From contig JBHPGW010000007.1 of NCBI GenBank assembly GCA_042569785.1, positions 1 through 61,006 on the forward strand: 61,006 nucleotides of DNA, given 5' to 3'. This document shows positions 25,146 through 34,134 of the stretch, one piece after another. The notes under the pieces were generated by a model. That model saw only the letters and a list, made by a program, of their open reading frames with translations, made no database searches and was not told the DNA's origin. The stretch comes from JBHPGW01 sp042569785. GTDB taxonomy: Bacteria > Planctomycetota > Phycisphaerae > Sedimentisphaerales > Anaerobacaceae. The position numbers and the translations under genes were made by a program. Numbering within the stretch: position 1 is the first letter of the stretch; the number at the start of each line of letters is the position of its first letter.

Positions 25146-25760
25146 ATGTTTGAAAATCTATTAAATTTTGATTTTTATAATTGCTCAGATGAGGAGCGGA
25201 GAAATTGGCTCCTGCAAGTATTCCCCATTATGAAAATGTCTCTTAAAGTTGCTAAAAGGCAATGTGCTCGAAAACAGCTTTCCTGTGAGAGTTGCCAAAT
25301 AAAAGCTGAATGTGATCAGTATAACAAAGGTGAGGAAGATATAAGGTGCTTAATTTTAGAGCCCTTAATTTCTGGAAGACATGAGGGTACTGGCTATCGC
25401 GAAAAGAATGCAGGCTTTTTAATCAAGGAGTTCAAATACCAGGACTCCGATAATCTTGAAGATACCAACCAAACAGGCAACACCGCAAAAGTTGGTCGAA
25501 GTGAACTCAAATCTATAAGGAAGATAAGATCGGATGAACAATTGATGCTTTATAAAAACTGCAACCATTCTTTTACAGAACAACAATGGGATGTAGTTTA
25601 CCTGAAGCTTGCCGGTGGACTGAAATATAGAGAAATTGGAGATCTCTTAGGTATTTCCACCAGCGCTGCCAGCGATCGATTTAGCAGAGCCAAAAGAGAT
25701 ATGGTAAAATCTTATCGTGAGCGACGTGAAAAGAACTCGAATAAAAAAGCTGACACGTAA
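25146..25760 (+). CDS. HTH regulator with sigma-region-4-like C-terminus
   Basis: A 204-residue protein; ATG 25146 is preferred over the TTG at 25140 and lacks a clear ribosome site. It has a cysteine cluster near residues 35-55 (CESCQIKAEC) that might bind zinc, and a C-terminal helix-turn-helix of sigma-70 region 4 type: FTEQQWDVVYLKLAGGLKYREIGDLLGISTSAASDRFSRAKRDM. Regulators of this kind open expression units on plasmids and phages. It leads the SprT-like gene by 58 bases and may control the row of genes up to 36.6 kb. Confidence 0.65.
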   Translation: MFENLLNFDFYNCSDEERRNWLLQVFPIMKMSLKVAKRQCARKQLSCESCQIKAECDQYNKGEEDIRCLILEPLISGRHEGTGYREKNAGFLIKEFKYQDSDNLEDTNQTGNTAKVGRSELKSIRKIRSDEQLMLYKNCNHSFTEQQWDVVYLKLAGGLKYREIGDLLGISTSAASDRFSRAKRDMVKSYRERREKNSNKKADT

Positions 25761-25817
25761 TTACACGTAAAAGTACGTCAAAATCTTCATATTACAGAAA
25801 GGCGTATAAAAAACGAC

Positions 25818-26456
25818 ATGAATATGACAAGTGAAAAAATTAACACTGCCCTTAAAAGCTATCAGATCCAGGCCGATGACTGGAACCACCAACCTTTGGT
25901 GGAGAATCTTCACATTTGGTCAGAAAGATTCCACTCTGGGTTTAAACTCAAAACAAATTTACCAGTCCTTACGCTGGATAAATTACGCAATACTTGTTAC
26001 GGGCATTTTCGCCCCGGGCGTAATGGCTTTGGGCTGCGAAATGAAATCGCCATCAATGAGAATTACATCAACGCTAAGAATTATTGGCAAGCCTTGGGAA
26101 CATTATTACACGAATTGTTACATGCAGAACAAGAGCAAATAGGTAAACCTGGTAAGTCAAACTACCATAATAAAGAATTCAGGAGCAGGGCTGAATCCCT
26201 CGGATTGATAGTGGACCAATGGGGACATACTTCATATACCCCAGCCCCTTCACCTTTTTGGGACTTATTAGAAAAATATGGCATTGAGGTGCCTGATCTC
26301 AAAGAACCAGAATCAGTAATTGTTTCCAAACCAGGTAATTCAAAGCTGAAACTGTGGTTTTGTTCCTGTGACTCACCAGTGCGTATACGAGTCGCTATCT
26401 CCGATTTTCAAGCGAGATGCCTTAAATGTGGCCAATTATTTGTGAGGAAAAGTTGA
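25818..26456 (+). CDS. SprT-like zinc metallopeptidase
   Basis: A 212-residue protein with a GAAAGG ribosome site before ATG 25818; ATG 25824 is an alternative. The zinc motif HELLH (98-102) in LGTLLHELLHAEQEQ, with a following YHNKEFRSRAESLGL that supplies the third ligand, matches SprT/Spartan-like proteases. A C-terminal CSCDSP...CLKCGQ pair would form a zinc ribbon. Spartan proteases remove DNA-protein crosslinks; plasmid versions may help replication or conjugation, but that is inference. It belongs to the row starting at 25146. Confidence 0.8.
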   Translation: MNMTSEKINTALKSYQIQADDWNHQPLVENLHIWSERFHSGFKLKTNLPVLTLDKLRNTCYGHFRPGRNGFGLRNEIAINENYINAKNYWQALGTLLHELLHAEQEQIGKPGKSNYHNKEFRSRAESLGLIVDQWGHTSYTPAPSPFWDLLEKYGIEVPDLKEPESVIVSKPGNSKLKLWFCSCDSPVRIRVAISDFQARCLKCGQLFVRKS

Positions 26457-26513
26457 ATAACAGAGTCAAACAATACTTTTTACGAAAGAAGTAATAATTT
26501 AAGAGGTGTACAA

Positions 26514-26711
26514 ATGAATGATGCAGAAAAACGACAACATTTTAAAGAAAGGCTTCAGTGTTTTCTGGACAGAGCATGTGAGGCAGAGGAGAAAAAGGAC
26601 TATTTTACAGCCGGGCGGCTCTTCAGGCTGGCTTTATTTTCTGAGGCTAAACTGCGACCTGATGTTAATAACGCCTATGGATACATCTACAAAGCTATGC
26701 CCATATACTAA
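26514..26711 (+). CDS. Small helical protein, function unknown
   Basis: A 65-residue protein behind GAGGTG. Two helices, the second in TAGRLFRLALFSEAKLRP, similar to a single TPR-like hairpin. No family recognised. It lies 57 bases after the SprT-like gene. Confidence 0.5.
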   Translation: MNDAEKRQHFKERLQCFLDRACEAEEKKDYFTAGRLFRLALFSEAKLRPDVNNAYGYIYKAMPIY

Positions 26712-26863
26712 GAATTGGGTAGTTGCACATGGCAATTGGGATGTGGCAGATGAATGAACTGCAAAAGAAATTCTTCCCAAGAGACTGAGGTTGTTCAGCA
26801 GAACTAAATTTTAAAACACTTGTATTTGATTCGGTAACTTTTGAGATTTGATGAGGAAAGCAG

Positions 26864-27037
26864 ATGGCCTGGAAAAAAAATCGTACAGATAAGATCGGTG
26901 ATTTATTGAGATTTAGTGCATATGCCTTTTTAGCGTTCGATGCGATCATTCTGGCGGCTTTTACATTCTGGTTCACGGGAAAATTCATACGGCATCTAAT
27001 GCGTTGGCTCAATGATGTATTTTTTAGCCATTGGTAG
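26864..27037 (+). CDS. Small single-pass membrane protein
   Basis: A 57-residue reading frame from ATG 26864 with AGGA nine bases upstream to TAG at 27035-27037. It has a charged start (MAWKKNRTDKIGD) and one hydrophobic segment from about residue 16 to 40 (FLAFDAIILAAFTFWF), then a basic helix. It is spaced like its neighbours, which supports it being real. It may anchor the adjacent ATPase to the membrane. Confidence 0.55.
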   Translation: MAWKKNRTDKIGDLLRFSAYAFLAFDAIILAAFTFWFTGKFIRHLMRWLNDVFFSHW

Positions 27038-27056
27038 CAACATATGGAGAATTGGA

Positions 27057-27497
27057 ATGAGTATTCTGAGGAAAATCAGGAAGCTAATAATAAGTCAAAA
27101 TCCGCAAACAGGCAAGATTGATAATTTAGGAGAAAACAATGAATATCATAAATTTTCTGACGAGGACGAGGGATTGGAAAGCCTTTATGTTGAGCAGAGA
27201 AACAGTCTGCATTGCGGCTGCATTGGTCTTCCTCCTGGTGGAAGATGTGCAGAGTGTGGACAAATATCATGTGCAGAGTGCTATACACACTGTGGAGGAA
27301 GCAAAAACCCTGTCCCCCAAGGATGTCAAAAACCTCTGTGTCGTGAATGTTCCTATTATTTACAACTTCCGGATGGCAGAACCATACCGTTTTGCAAAAG
27401 CTGTCACGGCAAGATCGTACGCAAGCAGCGATGGCAAACCACCGGCCGAGCCTTACTGCTGCCATTTATTGACGACAAGGAAAATAAAAATGGATGA
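27057..27497 (+). CDS. Cysteine-rich zinc-binding protein
   Basis: A 146-residue protein from ATG 27057 (GGAG upstream). Residues from about 50 to 120 hold CGC, CAECGQISCAECYTHCGG, CQKPLCRECSYYL and CKSCHG, several CxxC pairs like RING or LIM-type zinc fingers. The fold resembles the zinc region of the E2-like protein at 11403. The stop overlaps the ATPase start at 27490 by 8 bases, so expression is coupled to the HerA-like ATPase. Confidence 0.6.
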   Translation: MSILRKIRKLIISQNPQTGKIDNLGENNEYHKFSDEDEGLESLYVEQRNSLHCGCIGLPPGGRCAECGQISCAECYTHCGGSKNPVPQGCQKPLCRECSYYLQLPDGRTIPFCKSCHGKIVRKQRWQTTGRALLLPFIDDKENKNG

Positions 27498-29172
27498 AAA
27501 ATCGATACTTAACAATTTGGATAAAACTGTGTTGGCTGGGATGAAACTGAATGCGTTTAACAACCTCAAAGGTCAAAAGCTGCTTATACTCTACAACCAG
27601 GGTATTACAGATCCCTTTGTAGTCAGTTGTATCAACAATATTGTTGCCAAAGCGCTACGTCGAGAAATATTCAGACGTTTACCGTTCAAACAACCTCATT
27701 TGTATCAAGGTGATTTTATTGTCGGCGCCGATGAACACGGAAACCCGATAAAGGCTTTCATCCAATATTTGAATGCAGGGACTTTAATTGTAGCCAACAC
27801 CGGAGCAGGAAAAACAACACTTATTATTTTCTATGCCGTTCAGATTGCACCTCATGTTCGCGGTATGTGGCTGATAGATTTGCGTAAGAAAGAATTCAGG
27901 TTCCTTCGAAAGCACTTGGCTAAACAAGGCATTGACCTGATAATAATCAGGGGCAGACAGTTTCGAATAAATCCCCTCCAGGTACCATCAGGAGTTGACC
28001 CCAATGAATACGCCTCTGTCATCGCTGATCTTCTTGTCAAGGTCCTGAACCTTCCACCCAGGGCGTCAGTTTTATTGAAAAGCACAATCATAAAGTTATA
28101 CCGAAAGTATGGCATATTTAACGGCAGCGAAATGTATCCTACCCTTTTCCATTTGTTTGAGGCTATTCGCTGTAACAAACATGCAAATCCTCAGGCCCGC
28201 CTGGCTATACTTGATAATCTTGAAGCTGTCCTGCTGGCTTTAGGGCCACAGGTGCTTGGCTATCATAAAGGTTGGGATATTGGTGAATTGGCCCAATTAC
28301 ACCTGGTATTTGAACTGACGGGTTCGCCTGAAACTGTTCAGGACCTGCTTCAGAATTGTCCTATAGCATCAGAATTGTGCTCGCGTTTAGCCAGGGGCGT
28401 ATCAAATCGGGGGATGGATTTATGGATAAGCTTTGATGAGGGACAACGGGTTTTTTCCCAGCGAAAGGAATCCTCAGGCTATCATGGAAATACGATTACG
28501 GATATGGCTGGCCTTGTCAGAGGTGCTGGTATAGGCCTGAGTATATCTGTTTTGTCCCCGGATAATCTTTCAGGCAGGATACCAAGCATAACATCAACGA
28601 AAATAATAGGTCGATGCGGCTCAGTCCCGGATTACAAATCAGCGGGTAGTTCCATGGGCCTGACACAGGAACAGATATCCTGGTGTACCCACAATCTTAA
28701 ACCGGGGCTATTTGTAGGACAGGTTGGAGAGGGCAATTGGCGATATCCGTTTTTGTTCAAGGTGCCGGAACTTAAGCGAGACCATCTGCAGCCAGTAACA
28801 GATCAGGAGGCTGACGATAGCCTAAAACCATTGGAATCTTTAACAGTTATACCTGCAACAGAATTTTCAAACTGGTCAGGGGTTGAGAACATTGAATTAA
28901 AAAATGATTCGCACGGTAAAAAATACGGTGATTTGAGTCCGAGTGAATTCAAATTTATTCTGGCGGTAGTCGAGCATCCGATGTGTCCATCCAGTGAGTA
29001 TGCCAAGCTTGCCGGTATAGGTCCCAATACAGTTCAGCGAATTCGCCCTGTTCTTATTGAGAAGGGTTTTATTAAAGAACATAAGCTAAATACCGGCAAT
29101 CGCGGACGAAGTACAATATTAATCGAGCCACTTGAATTAGCCAAGCAAACGGTCACTGACTATAAGGAATGA
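27490..29172 (+). CDS. Second HerA/FtsK-like DNA translocase with C-terminal winged helix
   Basis: A 560-residue ATPase starting at ATG 27490 (AAGGAAA upstream); a longer frame from 27139 is an overlap with the previous gene. Walker A is NTGAGKTT (103-110) after YLNAGTLIV, followed by WLIDLRKKEFRFL and, at about residue 315, the Walker B DLWISFDEG. C-terminal residues from about 480 form a winged helix ending in LNTGNRGRSTILI. Such ATPases act as DNA pumps in conjugation, partition or defence. Only seven bases separate it from a nuclease-like gene, as in HerA-nuclease pairs. Confidence 0.7.
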   Translation: MDEKSILNNLDKTVLAGMKLNAFNNLKGQKLLILYNQGITDPFVVSCINNIVAKALRREIFRRLPFKQPHLYQGDFIVGADEHGNPIKAFIQYLNAGTLIVANTGAGKTTLIIFYAVQIAPHVRGMWLIDLRKKEFRFLRKHLAKQGIDLIIIRGRQFRINPLQVPSGVDPNEYASVIADLLVKVLNLPPRASVLLKSTIIKLYRKYGIFNGSEMYPTLFHLFEAIRCNKHANPQARLAILDNLEAVLLALGPQVLGYHKGWDIGELAQLHLVFELTGSPETVQDLLQNCPIASELCSRLARGVSNRGMDLWISFDEGQRVFSQRKESSGYHGNTITDMAGLVRGAGIGLSISVLSPDNLSGRIPSITSTKIIGRCGSVPDYKSAGSSMGLTQEQISWCTHNLKPGLFVGQVGEGNWRYPFLFKVPELKRDHLQPVTDQEADDSLKPLESLTVIPATEFSNWSGVENIELKNDSHGKKYGDLSPSEFKFILAVVEHPMCPSSEYAKLAGIGPNTVQRIRPVLIEKGFIKEHKLNTGNRGRSTILIEPLELAKQTVTDYKE

Positions 29173-29178
29173 GTAACT

Positions 29179-29607
29179 ATGCGTGGAGATACTTTACATA
29201 ATTTTATTGCGACTGGCACTGAAATGACCGCAGGCAGGTTCTTTGCCTCTGTCGGTACTGAATACCAGTTTACCAGAAGCGGTGTAACTACCTATTTTGA
29301 TGTCTTTGCATGGCAGGGTTGTATTGCTCTGGGACTTGAGGTTGAAACCACACTTCGCCATGCCATTGACAATGCAAAGAAGGCTGCAACGGTGGATGTG
29401 CCGTTATGGGTCATAGTACCAACTCGAAAGTTGAAGCTTGAACTTATTCGTAGGTTAGAATCGCTGGAACTTAGACCTGGCGGTGAGCCTGTAAACGTAC
29501 TCTTACTTGGCCAATTAGAGCGTATGCTTGTGAATTATCTGTCCAAGCGGATGGCTAATTCGAATGAAAATACTTCAGATATTACCGGAGAGCAAAATCA
29601 GTCATGA
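29179..29607 (+). CDS. Nuclease-like (PD-(D/E)xK-type) partner of the ATPase
   Basis: A 142-residue protein with the segment TYFDVFAWQGCIALGLEVE followed by TTLRHAIDNAKKAATVDVPLWVIVP. The Asp of YFDV and the Glu of EVE are spaced as in PD-(D/E)xK nucleases, followed by a helix and strand typical of the fold. Assignment by eye, so modest. It follows the HerA-like ATPase after a TGA and six bases, and overlaps the next gene by four bases. HerA plus nuclease pairs occur in archaeal end resection and in bacterial defence systems. Confidence 0.5.
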   Translation: MRGDTLHNFIATGTEMTAGRFFASVGTEYQFTRSGVTTYFDVFAWQGCIALGLEVETTLRHAIDNAKKAATVDVPLWVIVPTRKLKLELIRRLESLELRPGGEPVNVLLLGQLERMLVNYLSKRMANSNENTSDITGEQNQS

Positions 29608-29819
29608 GAATCAAATGGGAAAACATAATTCCTTTGGTAGTCATTATTACCCTGATTGTTTTGTTGGTAAAGCTGCCATCGTTGCTGGAAAGTCTATCAG
29701 ACGATTTTGGAGCACTGCATAGCAGCGACGGTGACCCTGTGTTTGGCCTTATGTCGCTTGGCCTGATATGTGTTACGGTTTTGGCAATATTCAAAGTTAT
29801 CTCAAATAACAAGCGATAA
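29604..29819 (+). CDS. Small two-helix membrane protein
   Basis: A 71-residue protein with two hydrophobic segments, PLVVIITLIVLLVK and LMSLGLICVTVLAIFKVI. ATG overlaps the previous stop by four bases. No family recognised; a membrane partner for the machinery encoded around it. Confidence 0.55.
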   Translation: MRIKWENIIPLVVIITLIVLLVKLPSLLESLSDDFGALHSSDGDPVFGLMSLGLICVTVLAIFKVISNNKR

Positions 29820-29869
29820 GGTCAAAAAAATTATTTTTCGCCTGTAATCGGGCAGAAAGGAAAGGTGTT

Positions 29870-31258
29870 ATGAAAAAGTTAATTTTAGTATCGGTTGTGT
29901 TGTTATTGGCGATATCAGCTTACGCAGACACCTCCTGTGACAGCAGTAGGGAGAAAAAGAACATCTCGTTGAGTATCATTATTGATACCGGTCCATCGAA
30001 CAGACAGGCCTGGAATATGTTTCAGGTCGCAATTTTGGAAATGGCCTATCAGCTGAACTGCGGCGATAAAATTAACATATTCACCGCCCATCCGGGAAAA
30101 CCACGACTTAGGATAAGCCATGTAATCGGCCCTGAAGATAAGTATGGTCCGAGCGATATCATCAGAGAAACTACTTCTTTTTCCAGAGAGTTCTTGTTCG
30201 GAGCAAATTTGAGCAGGGCTGTAGAGACTGTATTTGAGGATTTTCGTCGAGAGGCAAAGGATTACCGGTGCTGCCTGGCGGTTTTAAGCAACGGCAAGAT
30301 CGATAACAGACAGGTCGCTCAAATCAAAAGGCTTGCCGTTGCCTTTAAGGCAAGAGACTGGCCTTTACGATTCATCTGTGAAAAAAAACAGGCCAATCGT
30401 CGACTCCTGGTGGCAGGCAATGATCAGCAACTGGATTTGCGACTGCTCGGCAAACCGGAGCTTGCTGCCTGGATAAACGCGGCAAGAAAACCAGCTGTGA
30501 ATGTGGTCAGGCTGGCCACAAATTCATCGAAACCCATAGAAAGAGCTGCCGAAAAATCTACACAAGATTCCGGTACCGGTAAGGCCAAGGATTCAAACGG
30601 TGAACCTGTTAAGGTCGAGATAACCAATATGCCAAGACTGGGAAAGACTCTGCTCGGCGTAAAACAGGAAAATTCCAAGCCAGTTAAAACCACCAAAGAA
30701 AAACCATTGGAATCTAAAAGACAAGTTGATCCCGGTAAAAGCATCAACAAAAAACGCCGGCAAAGCGGTTTGTGGCTATTGATATTGGCTATCCTGTCAG
30801 GCATTAGTTTGGTCGTCGGTTTGGGGTACTGGCTTAAAGACAGTATCTTCACAAATTCTTTTTGCAGACAGATTGAAGACCAAATTGATAGCCATGAAGT
30901 CTTTCAACAGCGATTAGTAGGATTTGTTGAAGATCGGCGTCAGGATCTGGGCGATATTGCCACACTTGGAGAAGTCATTATCGGTAGGGGAATAGGCTCT
31001 TCTATTTTTATTGATAATGAAAACCTTGAGGAAAAGCATGTAAGGATATTCAGAGTTGGTAGAAAGATGAAAATCCAGAATCTTGCTCCCTCTTCTATAT
31101 TTGTAGATGGTGCACAGTTAAACCGAAAGCAAAAAACAGATTTGATACTGCCGACTGAGATAGAACTTACTGGTGATGTGCATATAAGCTTAATTTGCGA
31201 ACCTTTTAACCTGGTTGAAGATGAAAGAGGTGATACTAATGAAGAAAAAATTATTTGA
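29870..31258 (+). CDS. Membrane protein with vWA-like and FHA domains
   Basis: A 462-residue protein with a signal peptide (residues 1-19, ends in AYAD), GAAAGG ribosome site before ATG 29870. Residues 30-180 begin SLSIIIDTG, like a vWA strand with the MIDAS-type Asp, though only part of the motif is seen. After a low-complexity linker there is a transmembrane helix (about 295-320, LLILAILSGISLVVGLGYWL). Residues 360-450 fit an FHA domain: GEVIIGRG, then SIFIDNENLEEKHVRI and NLAPSSIFVDG. FHA binds phosphothreonine and would lie in the cytosol if the vWA-like part is outside. Directly followed by the tubulin-like gene with a 20-base overlap. Confidence 0.7.
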   Translation: MKKLILVSVVLLLAISAYADTSCDSSREKKNISLSIIIDTGPSNRQAWNMFQVAILEMAYQLNCGDKINIFTAHPGKPRLRISHVIGPEDKYGPSDIIRETTSFSREFLFGANLSRAVETVFEDFRREAKDYRCCLAVLSNGKIDNRQVAQIKRLAVAFKARDWPLRFICEKKQANRRLLVAGNDQQLDLRLLGKPELAAWINAARKPAVNVVRLATNSSKPIERAAEKSTQDSGTGKAKDSNGEPVKVEITNMPRLGKTLLGVKQENSKPVKTTKEKPLESKRQVDPGKSINKKRRQSGLWLLILAILSGISLVVGLGYWLKDSIFTNSFCRQIEDQIDSHEVFQQRLVGFVEDRRQDLGDIATLGEVIIGRGIGSSIFIDNENLEEKHVRIFRVGRKMKIQNLAPSSIFVDGAQLNRKQKTDLILPTEIELTGDVHISLICEPFNLVEDERGDTNEEKII

Positions 31259-34091
31259 AACTATTAAAAAATTGTCACCTAACGGCCTTATGGTTTTGCT
31301 GGGCAGCAGTGCTAACAAACTGGGGATAGGTGTCAGAAAAACAGAGGCGGTTTGTGGTCTGTTAACTGATGAGCAGAAACAAAAGATATTGGCCTTTGAT
31401 GCCCAGGATGTGCATTCTGTCTTTGATGTGCCAATAGTGGATAAGAGTTTGGAAAAGATTGAACTTGGTCCTAACGAACATATCCCTGCTGAGATGGGTG
31501 ACTCTGAAAGTCTTGCCAAGGCAGAGCGTGATAAAAAGTTGTGGATGGTAGCATCCCAATGGCACAAGAGGCCTGGAGTCTGTAGGGATAACATTGGTAC
31601 AGGTGGAAATGGCCGAATAGGCCATGCACTTTTGGCATTGAATCAAAACAAGTTCAGACGCAAGATTAGACGTAACCTGCGTGAAATTGGTGATTATCAA
31701 TTACAGCGGTTCCATATGGCCAAAGACGAAAGTAAAAAGGCCAAAAAGTTTATTCCTGTATTTGTGTGTTTTAGCTGTGTGGGAGGTTTTGGGACAGGAG
31801 TTTTATTTCGAGTCCTTAATATCATTCGCGAGGAAGCTCGCGATCTGAAGCTTCCAGTTAAAATCATTATTATGGGCCTGATCAGTGGCAGCCTGGAGCC
31901 GGTTGATGCAGAAACCGCAGCCCGAAACCAGGAATTGGTCTTATGTGAACTCCAGGCACGATTAGTTGGAGAATACAGGGATATTGGAGATGAAGATTCC
32001 GTACATGAACCACCCTGTGATTCTGTTATTTTAATTTCCAACACCAATAATGATGGTGAATTCAACAACCTTGACAGGCTTATTGCAGTAGCTGCCCAGC
32101 ATATATTCTATTTTTTTCACACACCATTTGGCCGAAAGATCCAGGAAAAAACCGTTGATATAGAAGAACACTGGCACGAAGACTACCTTGGTGGACGGCG
32201 TTGTGTCAGTACCTTTGGGTATTCCAAGATACACCTGGATATGCCACGACTGTTGCTGTGTATAGCCCATAAACTGGTCAGTTTATTTTTGAACTCTCTA
32301 CTGGTTGACAAGGAACAGCCGAATGCAATTAAGCTGGTTAATATTATCACCACCGAAATTGCGTTATCTGAAACTGAAACTCACAGTCTGGCCCTTGAGC
32401 ATATTTTTCATTTACGCAGTTTGGGTAACAACGACGCCCGCCAGCATGCAATTACCTTATTTCAGCAGCGGGCAGGACATCGGTGGGGATTTGGAGGATG
32501 TTGCGATATGGACGAGGCGAGCAGATACACACTGGATGTGGAATTGCCTCAGCGGCTGGTACCTCAAATCCAGAGAGAGACGCTGAAACTTGCTGATGCT
32601 GCAGCAACGGCTATCAGTAATAAAGTAACAGCCCTGCTTTGCGAACGTGATGGTATATCCAAGGCGACGCAATTTCTTGAGGGCTTATATAAACCGTTAG
32701 GAAGATTCGAAAAGGTCAATCAAGCGAAACTTAAGAGAGCCCAAAGCAAACAAAAGGCTATAAATGATATGCTCGGGCGAGCAAGGAATCTGCTGAACAA
32801 ACTCAAGGGCAGGTTCTGGTTATGGCGGCTGTTGAGCTTTTCGACAAAAAGGGAAATTCGGCTCATATTACCTCCAACTACAGAAAAGGCCATTCATAAC
32901 CAATTGGAAATCAAAGGTCGGCTTGCCATCGTTAACGACCTCTACCCAGGAATTCGTCAGATAATTGCTGAACAGCTAACCGAAGTACACAAAATCACTG
33001 AAAATGTAATTATTGTAAATAAAGATGTAGTCAGTGAAATCGATCGCTTGCAGAAGTTTAATCCAATACTGCTGGTACCGGTCGGCAATGAAATGGTAAC
33101 CAGTGATTTTATTGAAAAGCAGTTTAAGGCAGTCCTTGCAGCCGAAGATGGCGAGGAAACAATCGCCCAGAAGACTTTTGAGCAGTTTTACAGTTTGCAT
33201 AAGAACCTGAAGGCCTTTAATCACCGTGAACCCGGAGAGATAAAGATTACCCTTCTGGAGTATTGCATCGATACGGCCTACAGAAATCTGCACCATTTAA
33301 ATGTCGCGGATGTCTTTAAGGAAAACTGTAAATCTCTTACCCGGCAGAAACAGTGTATTGCTCAGGCTATCGCCGAAAGCCGCGGCAGACTCCGTATCAC
33401 AGGCGAAGCTGACGAAGTTATACCAACAATGAAGTTTATCGGTGTTAATGACAGGAATGTTGGTGAATGGATGGTGGGGCTTGCTAATCAGATAGATACG
33501 CAAAACGGTGATTGGGAATTCGTTGAAATAAATGACCCTAACACCATTGTATTGTTCCAGAATCGCTGCCAGGTCTCACTTGCAAGGATAATTAACGAAA
33601 TGGCCCAAAAGTGGAACCGGCCGGACGATTTGCAGGTACGTACTCAGCTTGGCTCTGATCCACTACTGTCGTTAATCCCATCAGCCAGTCCATCAACCGA
33701 AGAAATCCATACAGTAATTGCGATGGGTTTAATATCAGATCAGATTAAACGAACAGATAGGGGATACAAGCTAAATGGCCATATGCTTGAGCCGGTCTAC
33801 CTGGGCAAATCACTCGAAGATATCAGCAGAAGTATTACCAGTAGTTATCCACAAACCGTTCGTTTATATAGAGGGTTTTTGCACAAATTAGTTAAGCAGG
33901 AGCATGGAATTGTCAAGAATCTCGATACCGTTATCAATACCGTTGATAAGTCAAATAACAGTCTGCTGGCCCACGAACTTGGTAAGGTACCGTTTGTCAG
34001 GGCGCAAAAGATAGCTGATGCTTTAGTACCGTACCTCAGGCGTTTACCGTTTAACAGTACTAATGGAGGCAAAAAGCATTGCAGCGATTAA
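31239..34091 (+). CDS. Tubulin-like (Tubulin_2-type) GTPase
   Basis: A 950-residue protein, start ATG 31239 with GAGGTG six bases upstream. Residues 118-130 include NIGTGGNGRIG and 180-188 VGGFGTGVL, the glycine-rich loops expected for tubulin/FtsZ-like nucleotide binding (GGTGSG class), followed by a helix INI-RREEA-like and a strand IIIMGLISG. A later SNTNNDGEFNNLDRL segment would be the ribose/base loop. Large proteins of this kind, annotated as tubulin-like, occur in planctomycetes and other bacteria, mostly uncharacterised. The remaining 650 residues have no recognised domain. It may form filaments that move or position the element. Family call from pattern only. Confidence 0.58.
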   Translation: MKKKLFETIKKLSPNGLMVLLGSSANKLGIGVRKTEAVCGLLTDEQKQKILAFDAQDVHSVFDVPIVDKSLEKIELGPNEHIPAEMGDSESLAKAERDKKLWMVASQWHKRPGVCRDNIGTGGNGRIGHALLALNQNKFRRKIRRNLREIGDYQLQRFHMAKDESKKAKKFIPVFVCFSCVGGFGTGVLFRVLNIIREEARDLKLPVKIIIMGLISGSLEPVDAETAARNQELVLCELQARLVGEYRDIGDEDSVHEPPCDSVILISNTNNDGEFNNLDRLIAVAAQHIFYFFHTPFGRKIQEKTVDIEEHWHEDYLGGRRCVSTFGYSKIHLDMPRLLLCIAHKLVSLFLNSLLVDKEQPNAIKLVNIITTEIALSETETHSLALEHIFHLRSLGNNDARQHAITLFQQRAGHRWGFGGCCDMDEASRYTLDVELPQRLVPQIQRETLKLADAAATAISNKVTALLCERDGISKATQFLEGLYKPLGRFEKVNQAKLKRAQSKQKAINDMLGRARNLLNKLKGRFWLWRLLSFSTKREIRLILPPTTEKAIHNQLEIKGRLAIVNDLYPGIRQIIAEQLTEVHKITENVIIVNKDVVSEIDRLQKFNPILLVPVGNEMVTSDFIEKQFKAVLAAEDGEETIAQKTFEQFYSLHKNLKAFNHREPGEIKITLLEYCIDTAYRNLHHLNVADVFKENCKSLTRQKQCIAQAIAESRGRLRITGEADEVIPTMKFIGVNDRNVGEWMVGLANQIDTQNGDWEFVEINDPNTIVLFQNRCQVSLARIINEMAQKWNRPDDLQVRTQLGSDPLLSLIPSASPSTEEIHTVIAMGLISDQIKRTDRGYKLNGHMLEPVYLGKSLEDISRSITSSYPQTVRLYRGFLHKLVKQEHGIVKNLDTVINTVDKSNNSLLAHELGKVPFVRAQKIADALVPYLRRLPFNSTNGGKKHCSD

Positions 34092-34134
34092 GAAGAATAG
34101 CGTTATTAACAGCAGGAAAAGAAAGATATTGAAA

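Noticed and set aside
27139..27489. N-terminal extension of the HerA-like ATPase
   Set aside because: The stretch overlaps the cysteine-rich gene in another frame, and ATG 27490 has a ribosome site; no ATPase homology lies before it.
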